From Maribacter sp. (GTDB taxonomy: Bacteria > Bacteroidota > Bacteroidia > Flavobacteriales > Flavobacteriaceae), in contig JAHDDL010000009.1 in assembly GCA_020629415.1 (NCBI GenBank), positions 39,230 through 103,229 of the forward strand: a stretch of 64,000 nucleotides of DNA, in the 5' to 3' direction. The position numbers were made by a program, and so were the translations under genes. Below the pieces are notes generated by a model. The model was not told the origin of the DNA. It was given only the letters and a program-made list of their open reading frames with translations, and searched no databases. Shown one piece after another: positions 51,901 through 61,774 of the stretch (its first letter is position 1; the number at the start of each line of letters is the position of its first letter).

Positions 51901-54900
51901 GTATGAGGTTAGTTCTGATGGTGGAGCTACTTTTGGAGCTGCAATTCCACTAACTACAGATACATTTGATTATAACACAAATGTACCTGGAGATTATGTT
52001 TTCAGAATTACAGATAATAATACGACAAGTAGTGGTTGTGTAGCACAGTCTGTTGCCATTACATTAAATCCTCCTCAAAATATTGCTGCTGCATCTTATG
52101 TTGCTAGACCGGTTAGTTGTAGTTCAACAAATAACGGTTCTGTAACCATTATACCTAATGCAACTAGTGGTGTGCCACCATACGAAGTTAATTTCAACGG
52201 AACGGGATGGGCTTCAGAAACGGTATATTCCAACTTAACGGTAGGTACATACTCATACTTGGTTAGAGATGCTAGAGGTTGTGAAACCCCGGCCGATACG
52301 TTTGATATAATATTGGATACCACAGCACCACCAGCAACTACGGTTTCTGAAGTACAGGCTGTTTGTGGAGGTAGCGGACCGGTTAGTGGAGGGGTAAATA
52401 TTGATGCCGTTACTGATGGTACCGCTAACTATACTTTTGTAATTGAAGATAATACAGGTGTAGAAATTACAAGGATGGAAGATGTTGATCCTTCCGCCTT
52501 ACCGGTACAAATTTTAGATCCACTTTTAGTAACGGGAGATTATACGATTATTACCATTGATGCTAATGGCTGTACAGATATTGATACCGTTTCAATTACT
52601 TCTAATGAAGTAGTAATAACACCAATACCGCCACCGGCACCAGCAGATTGTGATGATTCATCATTTACTTATGCAGTTACGGTAAGCGGAGGTTCTGGGA
52701 CCTATCAAATAAGATTATTAGATCAACCTGGTTTTTACGCATTAAATAATACGCCAGCGGTTAACGATCATACTTTTAGTAATACTTCGGATAGTATTCA
52801 ATACGGAGTTGCTTATACTGTGGTTGTTTTAGACGTGGTAACAAATTGTACCTATGAGCAAGAAATTCCTCCTATAGATGCACCTTCAACTTTAGATGTT
52901 ACGGCAACATCAACACCTGGGGCTTGTGATGTAAATAGAAATGGAGAAATTGTTTATGATGTCATAGGTTTTACAATTGGAGATGTTTTAAAAATAGAGT
53001 TGATAGATAATTCGGATGGCTCAAGTACTATCTTGGAAAATTCTGTTATCACTACCGCATTACCATATACAGGTTCTTATGCTGAATTACCAGGTAACTA
53101 TCAGATTTTAGTTGAGAATTTAACTGATACATGTACAGATGCAGCTCCTGTTACAATACTTCAGAATTTACCTGATATCGATATTTTACAAGAGGTTCCT
53201 GCAAATTGTAATGCTTTTGGCCAGGTAACCGTACAAGGTAGAGGTGGTTCTGGTGGACCATATGAATTTGCTTTTATGGACAGTGGTGTAGCTCCTACAG
53301 GTTGGACTACAGATACGACATTCTCAGCGCCTGATGGTACGTATGATGTATATGTAAGAGATGCAAGTGGTTGTACTTCTTTTGATATTGCAACAATTAT
53401 TTCATTAGATCCAGATTTACCGGTACCTACTTTTGCGGTAGTAAATCAATGTGATCCTACTTCGACAGCATTTGATATTACGGTAAGAGTACCAAGTTCA
53501 GTGAATACTCCTAGATTCACTTTGGGTGGTGATGAGCAATTACCAACGGTAAATGGTGCATTTTGGGAGTATACTTATGTTGTTAGTAGTCCTGGTGATT
53601 ATGTTGTAGATGTAGTAGACGCAAATGGTTGTACTAGTGAAGGTGCTGCTACGGTTTATGACTTCTTATCGGCAACTGGTAGATTTTCAACAGATAGTAC
53701 TTGTAATGATGCCGATGGTATTATAACAATATCGACAACTGGAGGTAGCGGTGATTTTGAGTATGAACTAACGGGCACAGATTATAATTCTAATGCCGTA
53801 GGTCCTATTACTCAAAATAATAATCCAGTTTTTACAGGACTTGCTCCAGGTACATATGAGGTTTTAATAACTGACAATATTGTAAACGATGGTGCTGGTT
53901 TCTGTGAAACAACCGTATCGAACATTATTTTAAATCAAGCGGCACAGCCGGTAATTGTTTCAGAAGAAGCAATTGATATTAGCTGTAGAGATGAAAATGA
54001 TGGGTCTATTGAGATAGTAGTTGGTCCGGCAAATGCATTAGTGCCATTCACATCTCAAGACACTCCTATAACTTATATCTTAAATGATGTTAGTTCAGGA
54101 ACTACAGAGGTGACCAGAAATAATACCGGAGCTTTTTCTAGTTTACCGGCAGGTGATTATCAAGTTCAAGTGGTTACGGCACGTAACTGTGAGGTTTTAT
54201 CTGCTGTTCATACCATTACAAATCCTGATGCTTTTAGTATTACGGCAAGTGCTGCGGATTTTGCGTGCGAGCCAGGTGCTAATAGATATAGTTCTACTAT
54301 CATTACCGTAAATGTTGTAGATGCGGGTACGGTTGGGTCAGGATATCAATATAGTATTACTGGTTTTGAGAATTATCAACCTGGGAATACTTTTGAAATT
54401 ATTGATGACGGTAGCGCACAAAATATCACTGTTTATGCTATTGATGGTAATGGTTGTCAAACGACATTTGACGTTCCTACTATCAATCCACCTACAGATG
54501 TTGTTCCAACAATTGTTGAGGTAGATATTTTAAATTGTAGAGATGATGAGCGCGTACGTATAGAAGTAGCGGGTACAACTGATTTTACCGTTAATACAGT
54601 ATCGGTTACAGCGGTTGCTCCTGTAACGAATACTTCTGGTAATAACTATGTAGATGTGTACTTGCCAGATGTGGGTGATTACTTATTCGAGATTGTAGAT
54701 AATACAGTGGGTTGTACATACCCAATGCCTGTACATACGGTAAATACTCCAATAGCGCCAACAGTATCAATTACGGAGGCCAAACCGGTTAGTTGTGCAG
54801 TACCCGGTGATGATGGCGCATTGTTCATAACGGTCAGTGATTATGTTGGGGTGTATGATTATATTGTTTATGAGGCTACTGATGATGCTAGAACAACACC

Positions 54901-57526
54901 ATTGGCTTCAGGGACTTTTGATACCAATAATTTTCCTGATATTAACGGGGATGAGGCTAGAATTGATAATTTAATTGGCGGTAATTTAATTATCGACATC
55001 GTCTCAATAGATACACCGTATTGTTCTGCTACAAGTAATGTTACCAATATTAGAACCCCTAATGGTGAACTTCAGGTTACGGCAGAATCTATAGGTAATG
55101 TAAGTTGTACTAATGATACTGGTGAAATTATAGCTACCAGCTCAGGTGGTTGGGATACAACACCGTATGAGTACAGATTATTAATGAGTACTGATGGTGG
55201 TGCAAGTTATACTACAGAGATTGCTACATTCTCAAATGACAATGAATTTACAGGATTATCTTTTGGATTTTACGAGGTAGAGGTAAGAGATGTTGAGGGT
55301 TGTACAAATACCGTAGAGATTGAATTGGAAGAAGTTCCGCAAATAGTAGCGGGTATAAGGGAGCCTCAAAGTTTAGATTGTCCTAATGGTAACAATGCAG
55401 TTTTAGAGGCTTATGATATCACTACCGGTGATGCCATTACGGCCACACCTGGTGCAAGCGGTGGTTTTGCCGGTGCAGGTTATAACTACACATTGTTATA
55501 TTTAAGTGGAGATGATAATACAGCCGTTGTTTCTGAAAGTGGATTGCAAAATACACCTACTTTTATTGGGGATAGTGGTGGTTATATTAGCGCTGGTTGG
55601 TATGCAATAGAAGTTTCCTCTAGTTTTGGATGTTCGTTTGTTACGGATGCTTACTATGTTGATCCACCACCACCAGTTCAACCGGTTTTGGTACAGATTA
55701 GAGTACCTGGTTGTGGAGGCGATGGTGAGATAAGACTGACGATCGAGAATCCTGACCCATTGTTTACGTATGAATATTTAAGGGTTGAAAATGGCGTAAC
55801 TATTGGAACATATATGCCATTGACAGGGAATTCTGTGACAGTTACAGGAGTTCAGGGCATTACGTATCAGTTTGATGTTAGAAAAGTAAACGGAGCAGGT
55901 ACTTGTCCTGCTATACGTTCTAATGGTATTACTATGACCGATGCTTCTGATCTTGAATTTTTGCCTAACTCTCCAGTAGATCCCATTTCATGTGCATCTG
56001 AATTGGATGGTAGAATAGAATCTTTTGCCAGTGGCGGTGTAGGAAATAATATGTTTACGCTGTATATAGGTCAACCAACAGATGGTTTTAATCCAGGAAC
56101 GGCAACTATATTTAGGGGCCCGCAGTCTGAAGGTACATTTGAAGGTCTTCCCGAAGGTTCGGATTATTGGATTGGTGTTACTAGCGGGCTAACCTGTGAG
56201 GCTATAGACGGACCGTTTGAAATCATTAGGCCAGAACCAATTATTTTCGATGCAGTTGCAACAGATGTTACCTGTAACGGTGAAGAAGATGGTACAATTA
56301 CAGTTTCTGTTAGTGATGGTGGTGTTGGTTTAATTCAATTTGCAATTGCACCAAACTTTAATGAATTCTTTAGTGATTCAGATAACCCAGGTGTTTATAC
56401 TTTTGATGAACTTGCTGCCGGTACTTATGAAATTTTGATTAAGGATGATAATGGCTGTTTTGAAAAGGATTTTATTACGGTAGAAGAGCCTGATCAATTG
56501 GAAATAATCAATATTGAGACAACAGATGAATTATGTATTGGCGCCAATGATGGTACCGTAGTTTTTGATATCGTTGGTGGTACTCCTTTTAATGATGTTT
56601 TAATTAATCCTACTCCTTATTTTGAGTATAAAATTGAAATGATTGATCCGGTAGACGAAACGGGAACGGCAGTTTTTGCACCTTATAACGGAGAAATTAT
56701 AGAGGATTTACAGGGTGGAGCGTCGTATATTATATATATACAAGATGCCAACTTGTGTACATCATCAGAATTGTTCACTATTGATATTGGAGTAGATTTA
56801 ACTGCAGAACCACAAGTACAATATGGTTGTGAGGGTATTTTTCCGAATAGTACAACAACTATTCAGTTAGATAATACCAATTTGCTATCTGAGTTAATGT
56901 TTGCATTAGATCCTATTGATCCTACAGATGCGATTACTGCAAATGCAAATGATGAATATGTTTGGGGAGATTTACCTGCAGGTGATCATACTGTTTATAT
57001 CTATCACGAAAACGGATGTACTAATTTTGTGGAGTTCAGTATTGATGCATACGAGCCTTTAAGCTTGGTGGTTGATAAAACAGGACCAAATGAAGTTCAA
57101 GCTTTTGCAGAAGGTGGTTATGGAGACTATGAATTTTTCTTTAACGGAGAATCATACGGCACCGAAACTACATTTACAACCAATGAAAGCGGAATGGTAA
57201 ATGTTCGTGTAAGAGATGCAAGAGGTTGTGAGCTAGAATTGAGTGTACCGTTCGAATTTACAGGTATGCTAGAATTCCCTAATTTCTTTACTCCTGATGG
57301 AGACAACCTTAATGATATTTGGTCACCAAAGAATAGAGAGCTTTTTGACGGCGTAGAAGTCAGAATATATGACCGTTACGGTAGGGTAGTGGCTGTTTTA
57401 GATGAAGTTAGCGGTTGGGACGGTACCTATGAAGGAAAAGAAGTACCTACAGGAGATTATTGGTATGTGGTAAATGCCAACAGCGATGAGCTTAAATATG
57501 TAGGTCACTTTACTTTATACAGATAA
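48962..57526 (+). CDS. giant SprB-like surface protein with T9SS type B sorting domain
   Basis: Protein of 2854 residues with an N-terminal signal segment (about 8-28). From about residue 180 to 2760 it is a long series of SprB-type repeats of roughly 80-100 residues. Each is built of beta-strands with a Cys near its start (CNGEEDGTITVSV, CTNDTGEIIA, CRDENDGSIEIVV) and a closing GTYxVxVxDxxGC motif (DAEGCTDT, DANGCTDI, DASGCTSF, DVEGCTNT, DDNGCFEK, DARGCELE). Residues 2769-2854 are the gliding motility-associated C-terminal domain (FPNFFTPDGDNLNDIW, EVRIYDRYGRVV, PTGDYWYVV). It is acidic and Cys-regular. Expected to be secreted by T9SS and held on the cell surface as an adhesin. No PorP/SprF gene lies beside it. 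Confidence 0.92.
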   Translation: MLPKQQRYALYVLLLIVISVIGTTALANSKVTTLYEEVAHVIEKAVSVSTNNQTALENKIASKSSLAAPAMFTTPIVGADNTVTCNDNGFTIARFNLCGDFDDRIISLTGGPYSSVSWQVLGGSCSADVNVECPNTTNSCYTEVGTGQTFNLDASSVSATSGAEYRVEIDNQPYYFKVKKSTITQTYVKQDYICGVDGRIQITNLSSAYEFSIDGGSSWQGAIFSNLTPGTYNILARLRNTANTCEYPYEPIVIEEKEIEIATTFTDALCSGDTGTITVTASNVPGPYKYTLLNSSGVAQEFTAFIPTNPYTFSAVGFGTYTVQVETQQCTGDPLNGIDPPRQSLDINGNPMTIGAGASALDASTEVNSSFGCSDISSVDITLNTSGGSAPYTFTVNGGPVQPSFGDAATDSGTTTYTVNAAGTYDFVITDSNGCIINASSDVEDLLPPDVTVAGIDGTCSNGGAKLEFTINNGRGYNISYRESASDPWVSIPQISVAAGTYNDIEVRYQQGGFECTLALPSVTVDTVGSLTGSATKVADVTCSGTGNVGGQIDFVGPFSGGSGSGYEFSIDGVNFSTITTYTDLAAGTYTPIIRDGGGCRLELTAIEILDVDPPTNLDFAQSNTSCAAGTTDVQLTPTSNAAINRYEIISPAYVDNGTNDTFTGLMTSQAYIFQITDVNGCSYTEGFRPVEISSIRVQVKSGGDLRVCNGATDGAGTFIVDGFANNYTYDINGGTTSAPQSDREVDLPLSGAGTYTITVTDADTGCTDTISFDINEAPVLDLSTSTVTAMSCANGNLGAVRANATGGWGTFRYTLTQPVGPQIGPKSGRTFSNLSAAGTYTLTVEDAEGCTDTFSFDLNPIDAPGIALDGPSSDFCFVAGTGATVAVTSTAGTAVIGTHQYRINGGALQPTPTFAGLSPGNYTIEVVDGNDCSDSIAVTIAPQLRVNTNIEAEIPCGGANGTIRVSVNGGYLSGAGAKQYEVSSDGGATFGAAIPLTTDTFDYNTNVPGDYVFRITDNNTTSSGCVAQSVAITLNPPQNIAAASYVARPVSCSSTNNGSVTIIPNATSGVPPYEVNFNGTGWASETVYSNLTVGTYSYLVRDARGCETPADTFDIILDTTAPPATTVSEVQAVCGGSGPVSGGVNIDAVTDGTANYTFVIEDNTGVEITRMEDVDPSALPVQILDPLLVTGDYTIITIDANGCTDIDTVSITSNEVVITPIPPPAPADCDDSSFTYAVTVSGGSGTYQIRLLDQPGFYALNNTPAVNDHTFSNTSDSIQYGVAYTVVVLDVVTNCTYEQEIPPIDAPSTLDVTATSTPGACDVNRNGEIVYDVIGFTIGDVLKIELIDNSDGSSTILENSVITTALPYTGSYAELPGNYQILVENLTDTCTDAAPVTILQNLPDIDILQEVPANCNAFGQVTVQGRGGSGGPYEFAFMDSGVAPTGWTTDTTFSAPDGTYDVYVRDASGCTSFDIATIISLDPDLPVPTFAVVNQCDPTSTAFDITVRVPSSVNTPRFTLGGDEQLPTVNGAFWEYTYVVSSPGDYVVDVVDANGCTSEGAATVYDFLSATGRFSTDSTCNDADGIITISTTGGSGDFEYELTGTDYNSNAVGPITQNNNPVFTGLAPGTYEVLITDNIVNDGAGFCETTVSNIILNQAAQPVIVSEEAIDISCRDENDGSIEIVVGPANALVPFTSQDTPITYILNDVSSGTTEVTRNNTGAFSSLPAGDYQVQVVTARNCEVLSAVHTITNPDAFSITASAADFACEPGANRYSSTIITVNVVDAGTVGSGYQYSITGFENYQPGNTFEIIDDGSAQNITVYAIDGNGCQTTFDVPTINPPTDVVPTIVEVDILNCRDDERVRIEVAGTTDFTVNTVSVTAVAPVTNTSGNNYVDVYLPDVGDYLFEIVDNTVGCTYPMPVHTVNTPIAPTVSITEAKPVSCAVPGDDGALFITVSDYVGVYDYIVYEATDDARTTPLASGTFDTNNFPDINGDEARIDNLIGGNLIIDIVSIDTPYCSATSNVTNIRTPNGELQVTAESIGNVSCTNDTGEIIATSSGGWDTTPYEYRLLMSTDGGASYTTEIATFSNDNEFTGLSFGFYEVEVRDVEGCTNTVEIELEEVPQIVAGIREPQSLDCPNGNNAVLEAYDITTGDAITATPGASGGFAGAGYNYTLLYLSGDDNTAVVSESGLQNTPTFIGDSGGYISAGWYAIEVSSSFGCSFVTDAYYVDPPPPVQPVLVQIRVPGCGGDGEIRLTIENPDPLFTYEYLRVENGVTIGTYMPLTGNSVTVTGVQGITYQFDVRKVNGAGTCPAIRSNGITMTDASDLEFLPNSPVDPISCASELDGRIESFASGGVGNNMFTLYIGQPTDGFNPGTATIFRGPQSEGTFEGLPEGSDYWIGVTSGLTCEAIDGPFEIIRPEPIIFDAVATDVTCNGEEDGTITVSVSDGGVGLIQFAIAPNFNEFFSDSDNPGVYTFDELAAGTYEILIKDDNGCFEKDFITVEEPDQLEIINIETTDELCIGANDGTVVFDIVGGTPFNDVLINPTPYFEYKIEMIDPVDETGTAVFAPYNGEIIEDLQGGASYIIYIQDANLCTSSELFTIDIGVDLTAEPQVQYGCEGIFPNSTTTIQLDNTNLLSELMFALDPIDPTDAITANANDEYVWGDLPAGDHTVYIYHENGCTNFVEFSIDAYEPLSLVVDKTGPNEVQAFAEGGYGDYEFFFNGESYGTETTFTTNESGMVNVRVRDARGCELELSVPFEFTGMLEFPNFFTPDGDNLNDIWSPKNRELFDGVEVRIYDRYGRVVAVLDEVSGWDGTYEGKEVPTGDYWYVVNANSDELKYVGHFTLYR

Positions 57527-57546
57527 AAAAATAGAAACTTAAATTT

Positions 57547-57580
57547 AAAAAAGAGGATGCATTTTGCATTCTCTTTTTTT
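57547..57580 (+). terminator. terminator of the giant surface protein gene
   Basis: AAAAAAGAGGATGCA / TGCATTCTCTTTTTTT, 15-base stem with one G-T pair and a two- to three-base loop, 20 bases after the stop codon, followed by a T-run. Confidence 0.9.
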
Positions 57581-57684
57581 GTTTTATCATTTAACGATTA
57601 AGTTTTTAAAATCTTTACGGTCTAACTTTCTGAAAGCAAATTAACCTAAAACTACAATTACTTTTAAGGGACTTGTTTTTAGGG

Positions 57685-57692
57685 TACATTTG
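57685..57692 (+). promoter_or_regulatory. candidate -7 box for the esterase gene
   Basis: TACATTTG fits TAnnTTTG, 22 bases before the start codon; the -33 element is not clear. Confidence 0.4.
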
Positions 57693-57714
57693 ATAGTAAA
57701 TTAAGATTTCACGG

Positions 57715-58428
57715 ATGAGGGCAATTGCATATATTATTTTATTGGTTATTTTTCAAAGCTGTGCATCTCAGGCAAAGCCTATTCTGATTGATTCGGAAAT
57801 GGAAACTAACGTAAAAGAGAATCTTGCCTACTATTTATATTACCCAGAAGATTATGAAGAAGAGCCAGATAAGGAATTTCCTATTTTATTGTTTTTACAT
57901 GGAGGTGGTGAGTCTGGGGATAGCTTGGTTACCGTGAAAAGAAACGGTCCGCCAAAATTAATTGTTCAAGGTAAAAAGTTCCCTTTTTTAATATTGGCTC
58001 CGCAAAATCCGAATGCTAAAAAATGGTGGAATACCAGAGCGGTAAAACAATTGCTAGATTCTATTGTAGATAACAATAGAATTGATAAACGTAAAATTTA
58101 TTTAACTGGCTTAAGCCGTGGAGGAGGTGCTGCTTGGGAAATGGCAGTACAATATCCAAATACTTTTGCCGCCATGGCCGTAGTTTGTGGCATGGCACCT
58201 TTGCCTTACGCTTCATGGATAAATAAGAATATGCCAATTTGGGTATTTCATGGTGAAAAAGATAAATCCATTCCCTTTTCGGAATCTGAGACTATGGTGG
58301 CCAAATTAAAGGAAATGGGCTATGAGGTTATATTCACGAGATACCCTAACGTTGGGCATAGCGCTTGGATAAAAGCTTATGAAACCGAAGCCTTATATGA
58401 TTGGTTTATAAATCAGGAGCTGCGGTAG
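57715..58428 (+). CDS. alpha/beta-hydrolase esterase lipoprotein
   Basis: Predicted lipoprotein of 237 residues (VIFQSC, C16) with a complete alpha/beta-hydrolase triad: oxyanion region LLFLHGGGESGD, nucleophile elbow LTGLSRGGGAAW, acid in HGEKDKSIPF and histidine in NVGHSAW. It resembles the predicted peptidase/phospholipase-carboxylesterase group found in polysaccharide-degrading Bacteroidetes. The substrate is unknown; an acetyl or feruloyl ester of a polysaccharide is one option. Ends 13 bases from a converging gene with no hairpin between. Confidence 0.87.
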   Translation: MRAIAYIILLVIFQSCASQAKPILIDSEMETNVKENLAYYLYYPEDYEEEPDKEFPILLFLHGGGESGDSLVTVKRNGPPKLIVQGKKFPFLILAPQNPNAKKWWNTRAVKQLLDSIVDNNRIDKRKIYLTGLSRGGGAAWEMAVQYPNTFAAMAVVCGMAPLPYASWINKNMPIWVFHGEKDKSIPFSESETMVAKLKEMGYEVIFTRYPNVGHSAWIKAYETEALYDWFINQELR

Positions 58429-58441
58429 ACTCCCGTATTCT

Positions 58442-61400
58442 TTAATTCTTCTGAAAAACCCGTAAAGAATCTCTATTTTGGGTAACAACATAATAAGGCT
58501 TTTCTTTAATATTGCTGTTTACCTTTATGATGCTTTTTGAATCACCGGGTACTAAAAATCCACTTTCAGCTGTATCTATTGTTTTGAATTTGCCGTTTTG
58601 GTCATTTTGTAATAATAGACCATTAAAAGCATCGTTTCTACCAATAAAGACTTCATTTCCAAAATTGTTGCCCACCAACAATAAATCTTGGTGATCGTCA
58701 TTGTTAAAATCTAAAATTTGTATGCCGTTTATAGGCGCTGTTTGAGCTTCTATGGGTAGAGGGCTATATTCAAATGTACCGTCTCCGTTATTTTTAAGAA
58801 CTATACTCTTATCATAATTGCCAATTAATTTGATAGAACCTTCTAATTCTTTTTCAGTTAATAAAGTTGATATGGTTGCTTTGGAATACCCTTTGAAAGT
58901 ATTGAATTTTGCCCTGAATATTGGGCTTTGACCATTTAAGTCTCCCCAGAAATTAATGGGGAATGCCTTATAGATGGGGTTATTAAAACTTTCTTTAAAA
59001 TGAGCGAACATAACTGGGTCTATAGTACCATTATTATCAAAATCTTTCGCTATTACGGTAACTGGTCTTTTTGCAGAAGGTTGATAAAAATTATTCATAC
59101 CTAGATTACCTACAACAAAGTCAATATCGCCATCATTGTCTATGTCGGTTTTATAGATAGTTTCCCACCAACCTGAAAGTTCTTCAACTCCGGTTTTATT
59201 TAATTTTTGGAAACTGGTGCTATTATTTTTAAAAATGGAAATAGGCATAAATTCGCCAACTACAATTAAATCCTCATTCCCATCTAAATCAATATCCGCC
59301 CAAACAGCATCTGTAACCATACCTATGTTTCTTAAGTCAGGAACAAAACTTTCTGTAACATCTGTTAATATGCCATTGTCGTTTTTCAATAAGAAACTAT
59401 TTTCTGCATTTGGGTATTTTGAATAAGGGGTTCTACCACCAACAAATAGATCAATAAAGCCATCTTTATCAAAATCTGTAGCCGTCACTATTGAGCCGCT
59501 TGCATTGATTAAAGGCATTTTATCCGTGGTTATTTTAAAATTACCTTGACCGTCATTGACCAATAGACGATGATTATAGTAGGTACTGCCTAAATTAAAT
59601 TCATTACTGCCAGAAACTAAGTATAAATCTAAATCACCATCGTTTTCTAGATCGAACAGAACAATACTTTCCTCTTCAAAAGTTTTGTTTTCATCGTCAT
59701 TAAATAATGCTGTTTGAGTGAACTTACCATGGGTATCCTGAAAAAACAATTGTGGCGAAGCCCCCGAAGAACTGCCGATAACGAAATCCTCGTTACCATC
59801 GCCATTAATATCACCAACAGCTATTGCCGGACCGTTTTGGGTTAATTTATGTGGTATTGTGCGTTGAATATTATAATCAATAAAGTCTTTTTCTTTATGT
59901 AAATATGAAATTCCTATTTTACTTGAAACCTCTTTGAAAATTGGTTCCATTTTTTTGGCAACGAGCGGAAATTTTAAGTCTTGTGAAGATATCGCAGTTG
60001 CTTCGTCATATTTTATGATCAATCTCTGGTTGCCTTCTATGTTCTCTAATCTCTGAAATTGATTATCTGCCCAAAGAACTTCAATAGATTCTATTAGTTT
60101 TTTGTCTCCTAAACCAAAATGAGCTATATCTTCAACAGTAGACATATACCCTCTGTAGGTATGATAGTCTTTATATTGAAATGTACTGTCGCTAAATCTT
60201 AAAACAATTTTTGTTCCTGTTTTTTGGGACTTTGAAGAAGAATCTTGGAGCTCTATGCTTAAATAATTATGTAGACCATCTTTTAAATCGGTTTTGTTTT
60301 CAAATATTAGAGCTTCATCGTTTATATTATTTATGATATAGTCCAAGTCGCCGTCATTATCTAAATCTGCAAATGCTGCACCGTTGGAGAATGATGCTAT
60401 TCCAATGCCCCAATCTTCGCTAACATCAGTGAACTGATTGTTTTTGTTGTTCTTATAAGCGTAATTAGGAATCTTTATTTTTGGAATGGAGTCCAAAATT
60501 TGCGCCGGACTTAAATATCTGCTAACATTAAATTTAAAATCACCAAAATCTAAATCTGTAATATCTCTTGGAAAACCATTTGTAATCAGTAAATCTTCAT
60601 AACCATCGTTATCCATATCTGCAAATAGGGGAGACCAACTCCAATCTGTTTTAGATACGCCAGCCATTAACCCAACTTCACTAAACGGTACGTTGTTTCC
60701 ATTACCTTTTTGTAACATGTTTCTGGTATGTTGGTACTCATAGCCAAAACGATCGTTTAGAATATATTCTGTGTATTTATTTCCTGCTAATGTAGTTTTT
60801 AACCTTTCATTTGTTTCACCAAGCATATCTAAAGTGATGATGTCCAGGTAACCATCGTTGTTGAAATCGGAAATATCATTCCCCATAGAAAACTTACTCT
60901 GGTGTTTAATATTCTCTTTTATTTTATTAGAAAATGTACCGTCTTGATTGTTAATGTATAGAATATCATTTGAGAGGTAATCATTACTTACATAAATGTC
61001 TGGCCAGCCGTCATAATTTAAATCTGCAATAGAAAGCCCTAAACCGTAACCTTCAATTGTTATACCAGCTTCTATAGTTACATTGGTAAAAGTACCATCG
61101 CCATTATTTTTATATAATTTGTCATTACTTAGTGCAGAACCATCTGTTATTTTTTTTCTAAAATTAGATGGTAATATATGTACATCTACATTGTTTAAAA
61201 CATATAAATCTAAAAGACCGTCTTTGTTATAATCTAAGAAAGATGCACCCATACTATTACCAGATTCTTCAAGACCATATTCACTAGCTTTATCTATAAA
61301 CGTTGGTACATCATTTTCATTTAAACCTTGGTTTAGGTACAACATGTTTTTCTTTTCATCATCGCTATCCAACATAGCGGAACAAACGTAAATGTCAAGA

Positions 61401-61774
61401 AAACCGTCATTATTAATATCTGCAAGAGCAACGCCAGTATTCCATTTATTGAGTGCCTCTATTCCAGATTCTTTGGAAATATCTTTAAATTTAAAATTAC
61501 CTTGATTTAAGTACAGCTTGTTCGCAACTTGATTTCCGCTAAAAAATATATCGGGCATCTTATCATTGTTGAAATCGCCAATTGCCACACCACCACCGTT
61601 GAATATATATTCACTTGTAAGAATGTTAAAGCTATCCGTTTCTATAATTTTATTGTTGAAGGCAATTCCAGATTCAGAACTTGGTATAACATGAAAAAGG
61701 CTAGATTTTTTTTCGTTACAAGAAATTATGGTAAGTGCAACGGTTATTATGGATAATGCAGTAATAATACGCAT
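58442..61774 (-). CDS. FG-GAP/VCBS repeat lipoprotein with ASPIC/UnbV domain
   Basis: Predicted lipoprotein of 1110 residues (TIISC, C19). It consists of two arrays of FG-GAP/VCBS repeats (about 35-500 and 640-1070), each repeat carrying a calcium-binding DxNxDGxxD loop such as DFNNDKMPDIF, DINNDGFLDIY, DLDNDGDLDYI and DIDNDGDIDFV. Between them, about residues 525-600, is an ASPIC/UnbV domain (TGTKIVLRF, YRGYMSTVEDIAHFGLG, VLWADNQFQ). Such CRTAC1-like proteins often lie beside SusCD pairs in flavobacteria. Probably a surface binding protein; no enzyme motif seen. Separate transcription from susD is likely, as a terminator lies between. Confidence 0.9.
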   Translation of the reverse strand: MRIITALSIITVALTIISCNEKKSSLFHVIPSSESGIAFNNKIIETDSFNILTSEYIFNGGGVAIGDFNNDKMPDIFFSGNQVANKLYLNQGNFKFKDISKESGIEALNKWNTGVALADINNDGFLDIYVCSAMLDSDDEKKNMLYLNQGLNENDVPTFIDKASEYGLEESGNSMGASFLDYNKDGLLDLYVLNNVDVHILPSNFRKKITDGSALSNDKLYKNNGDGTFTNVTIEAGITIEGYGLGLSIADLNYDGWPDIYVSNDYLSNDILYINNQDGTFSNKIKENIKHQSKFSMGNDISDFNNDGYLDIITLDMLGETNERLKTTLAGNKYTEYILNDRFGYEYQHTRNMLQKGNGNNVPFSEVGLMAGVSKTDWSWSPLFADMDNDGYEDLLITNGFPRDITDLDFGDFKFNVSRYLSPAQILDSIPKIKIPNYAYKNNKNNQFTDVSEDWGIGIASFSNGAAFADLDNDGDLDYIINNINDEALIFENKTDLKDGLHNYLSIELQDSSSKSQKTGTKIVLRFSDSTFQYKDYHTYRGYMSTVEDIAHFGLGDKKLIESIEVLWADNQFQRLENIEGNQRLIIKYDEATAISSQDLKFPLVAKKMEPIFKEVSSKIGISYLHKEKDFIDYNIQRTIPHKLTQNGPAIAVGDINGDGNEDFVIGSSSGASPQLFFQDTHGKFTQTALFNDDENKTFEEESIVLFDLENDGDLDLYLVSGSNEFNLGSTYYNHRLLVNDGQGNFKITTDKMPLINASGSIVTATDFDKDGFIDLFVGGRTPYSKYPNAENSFLLKNDNGILTDVTESFVPDLRNIGMVTDAVWADIDLDGNEDLIVVGEFMPISIFKNNSTSFQKLNKTGVEELSGWWETIYKTDIDNDGDIDFVVGNLGMNNFYQPSAKRPVTVIAKDFDNNGTIDPVMFAHFKESFNNPIYKAFPINFWGDLNGQSPIFRAKFNTFKGYSKATISTLLTEKELEGSIKLIGNYDKSIVLKNNGDGTFEYSPLPIEAQTAPINGIQILDFNNDDHQDLLLVGNNFGNEVFIGRNDAFNGLLLQNDQNGKFKTIDTAESGFLVPGDSKSIIKVNSNIKEKPYYVVTQNRDSLRVFQKN

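Noticed and set aside
48962..57526. Repeated DNA segments in the giant gene, considered as a CRISPR array or satellite
   Set aside because: The repeats are coding, vary in sequence and length, and stay in one open frame of 2854 codons; they are protein repeats.
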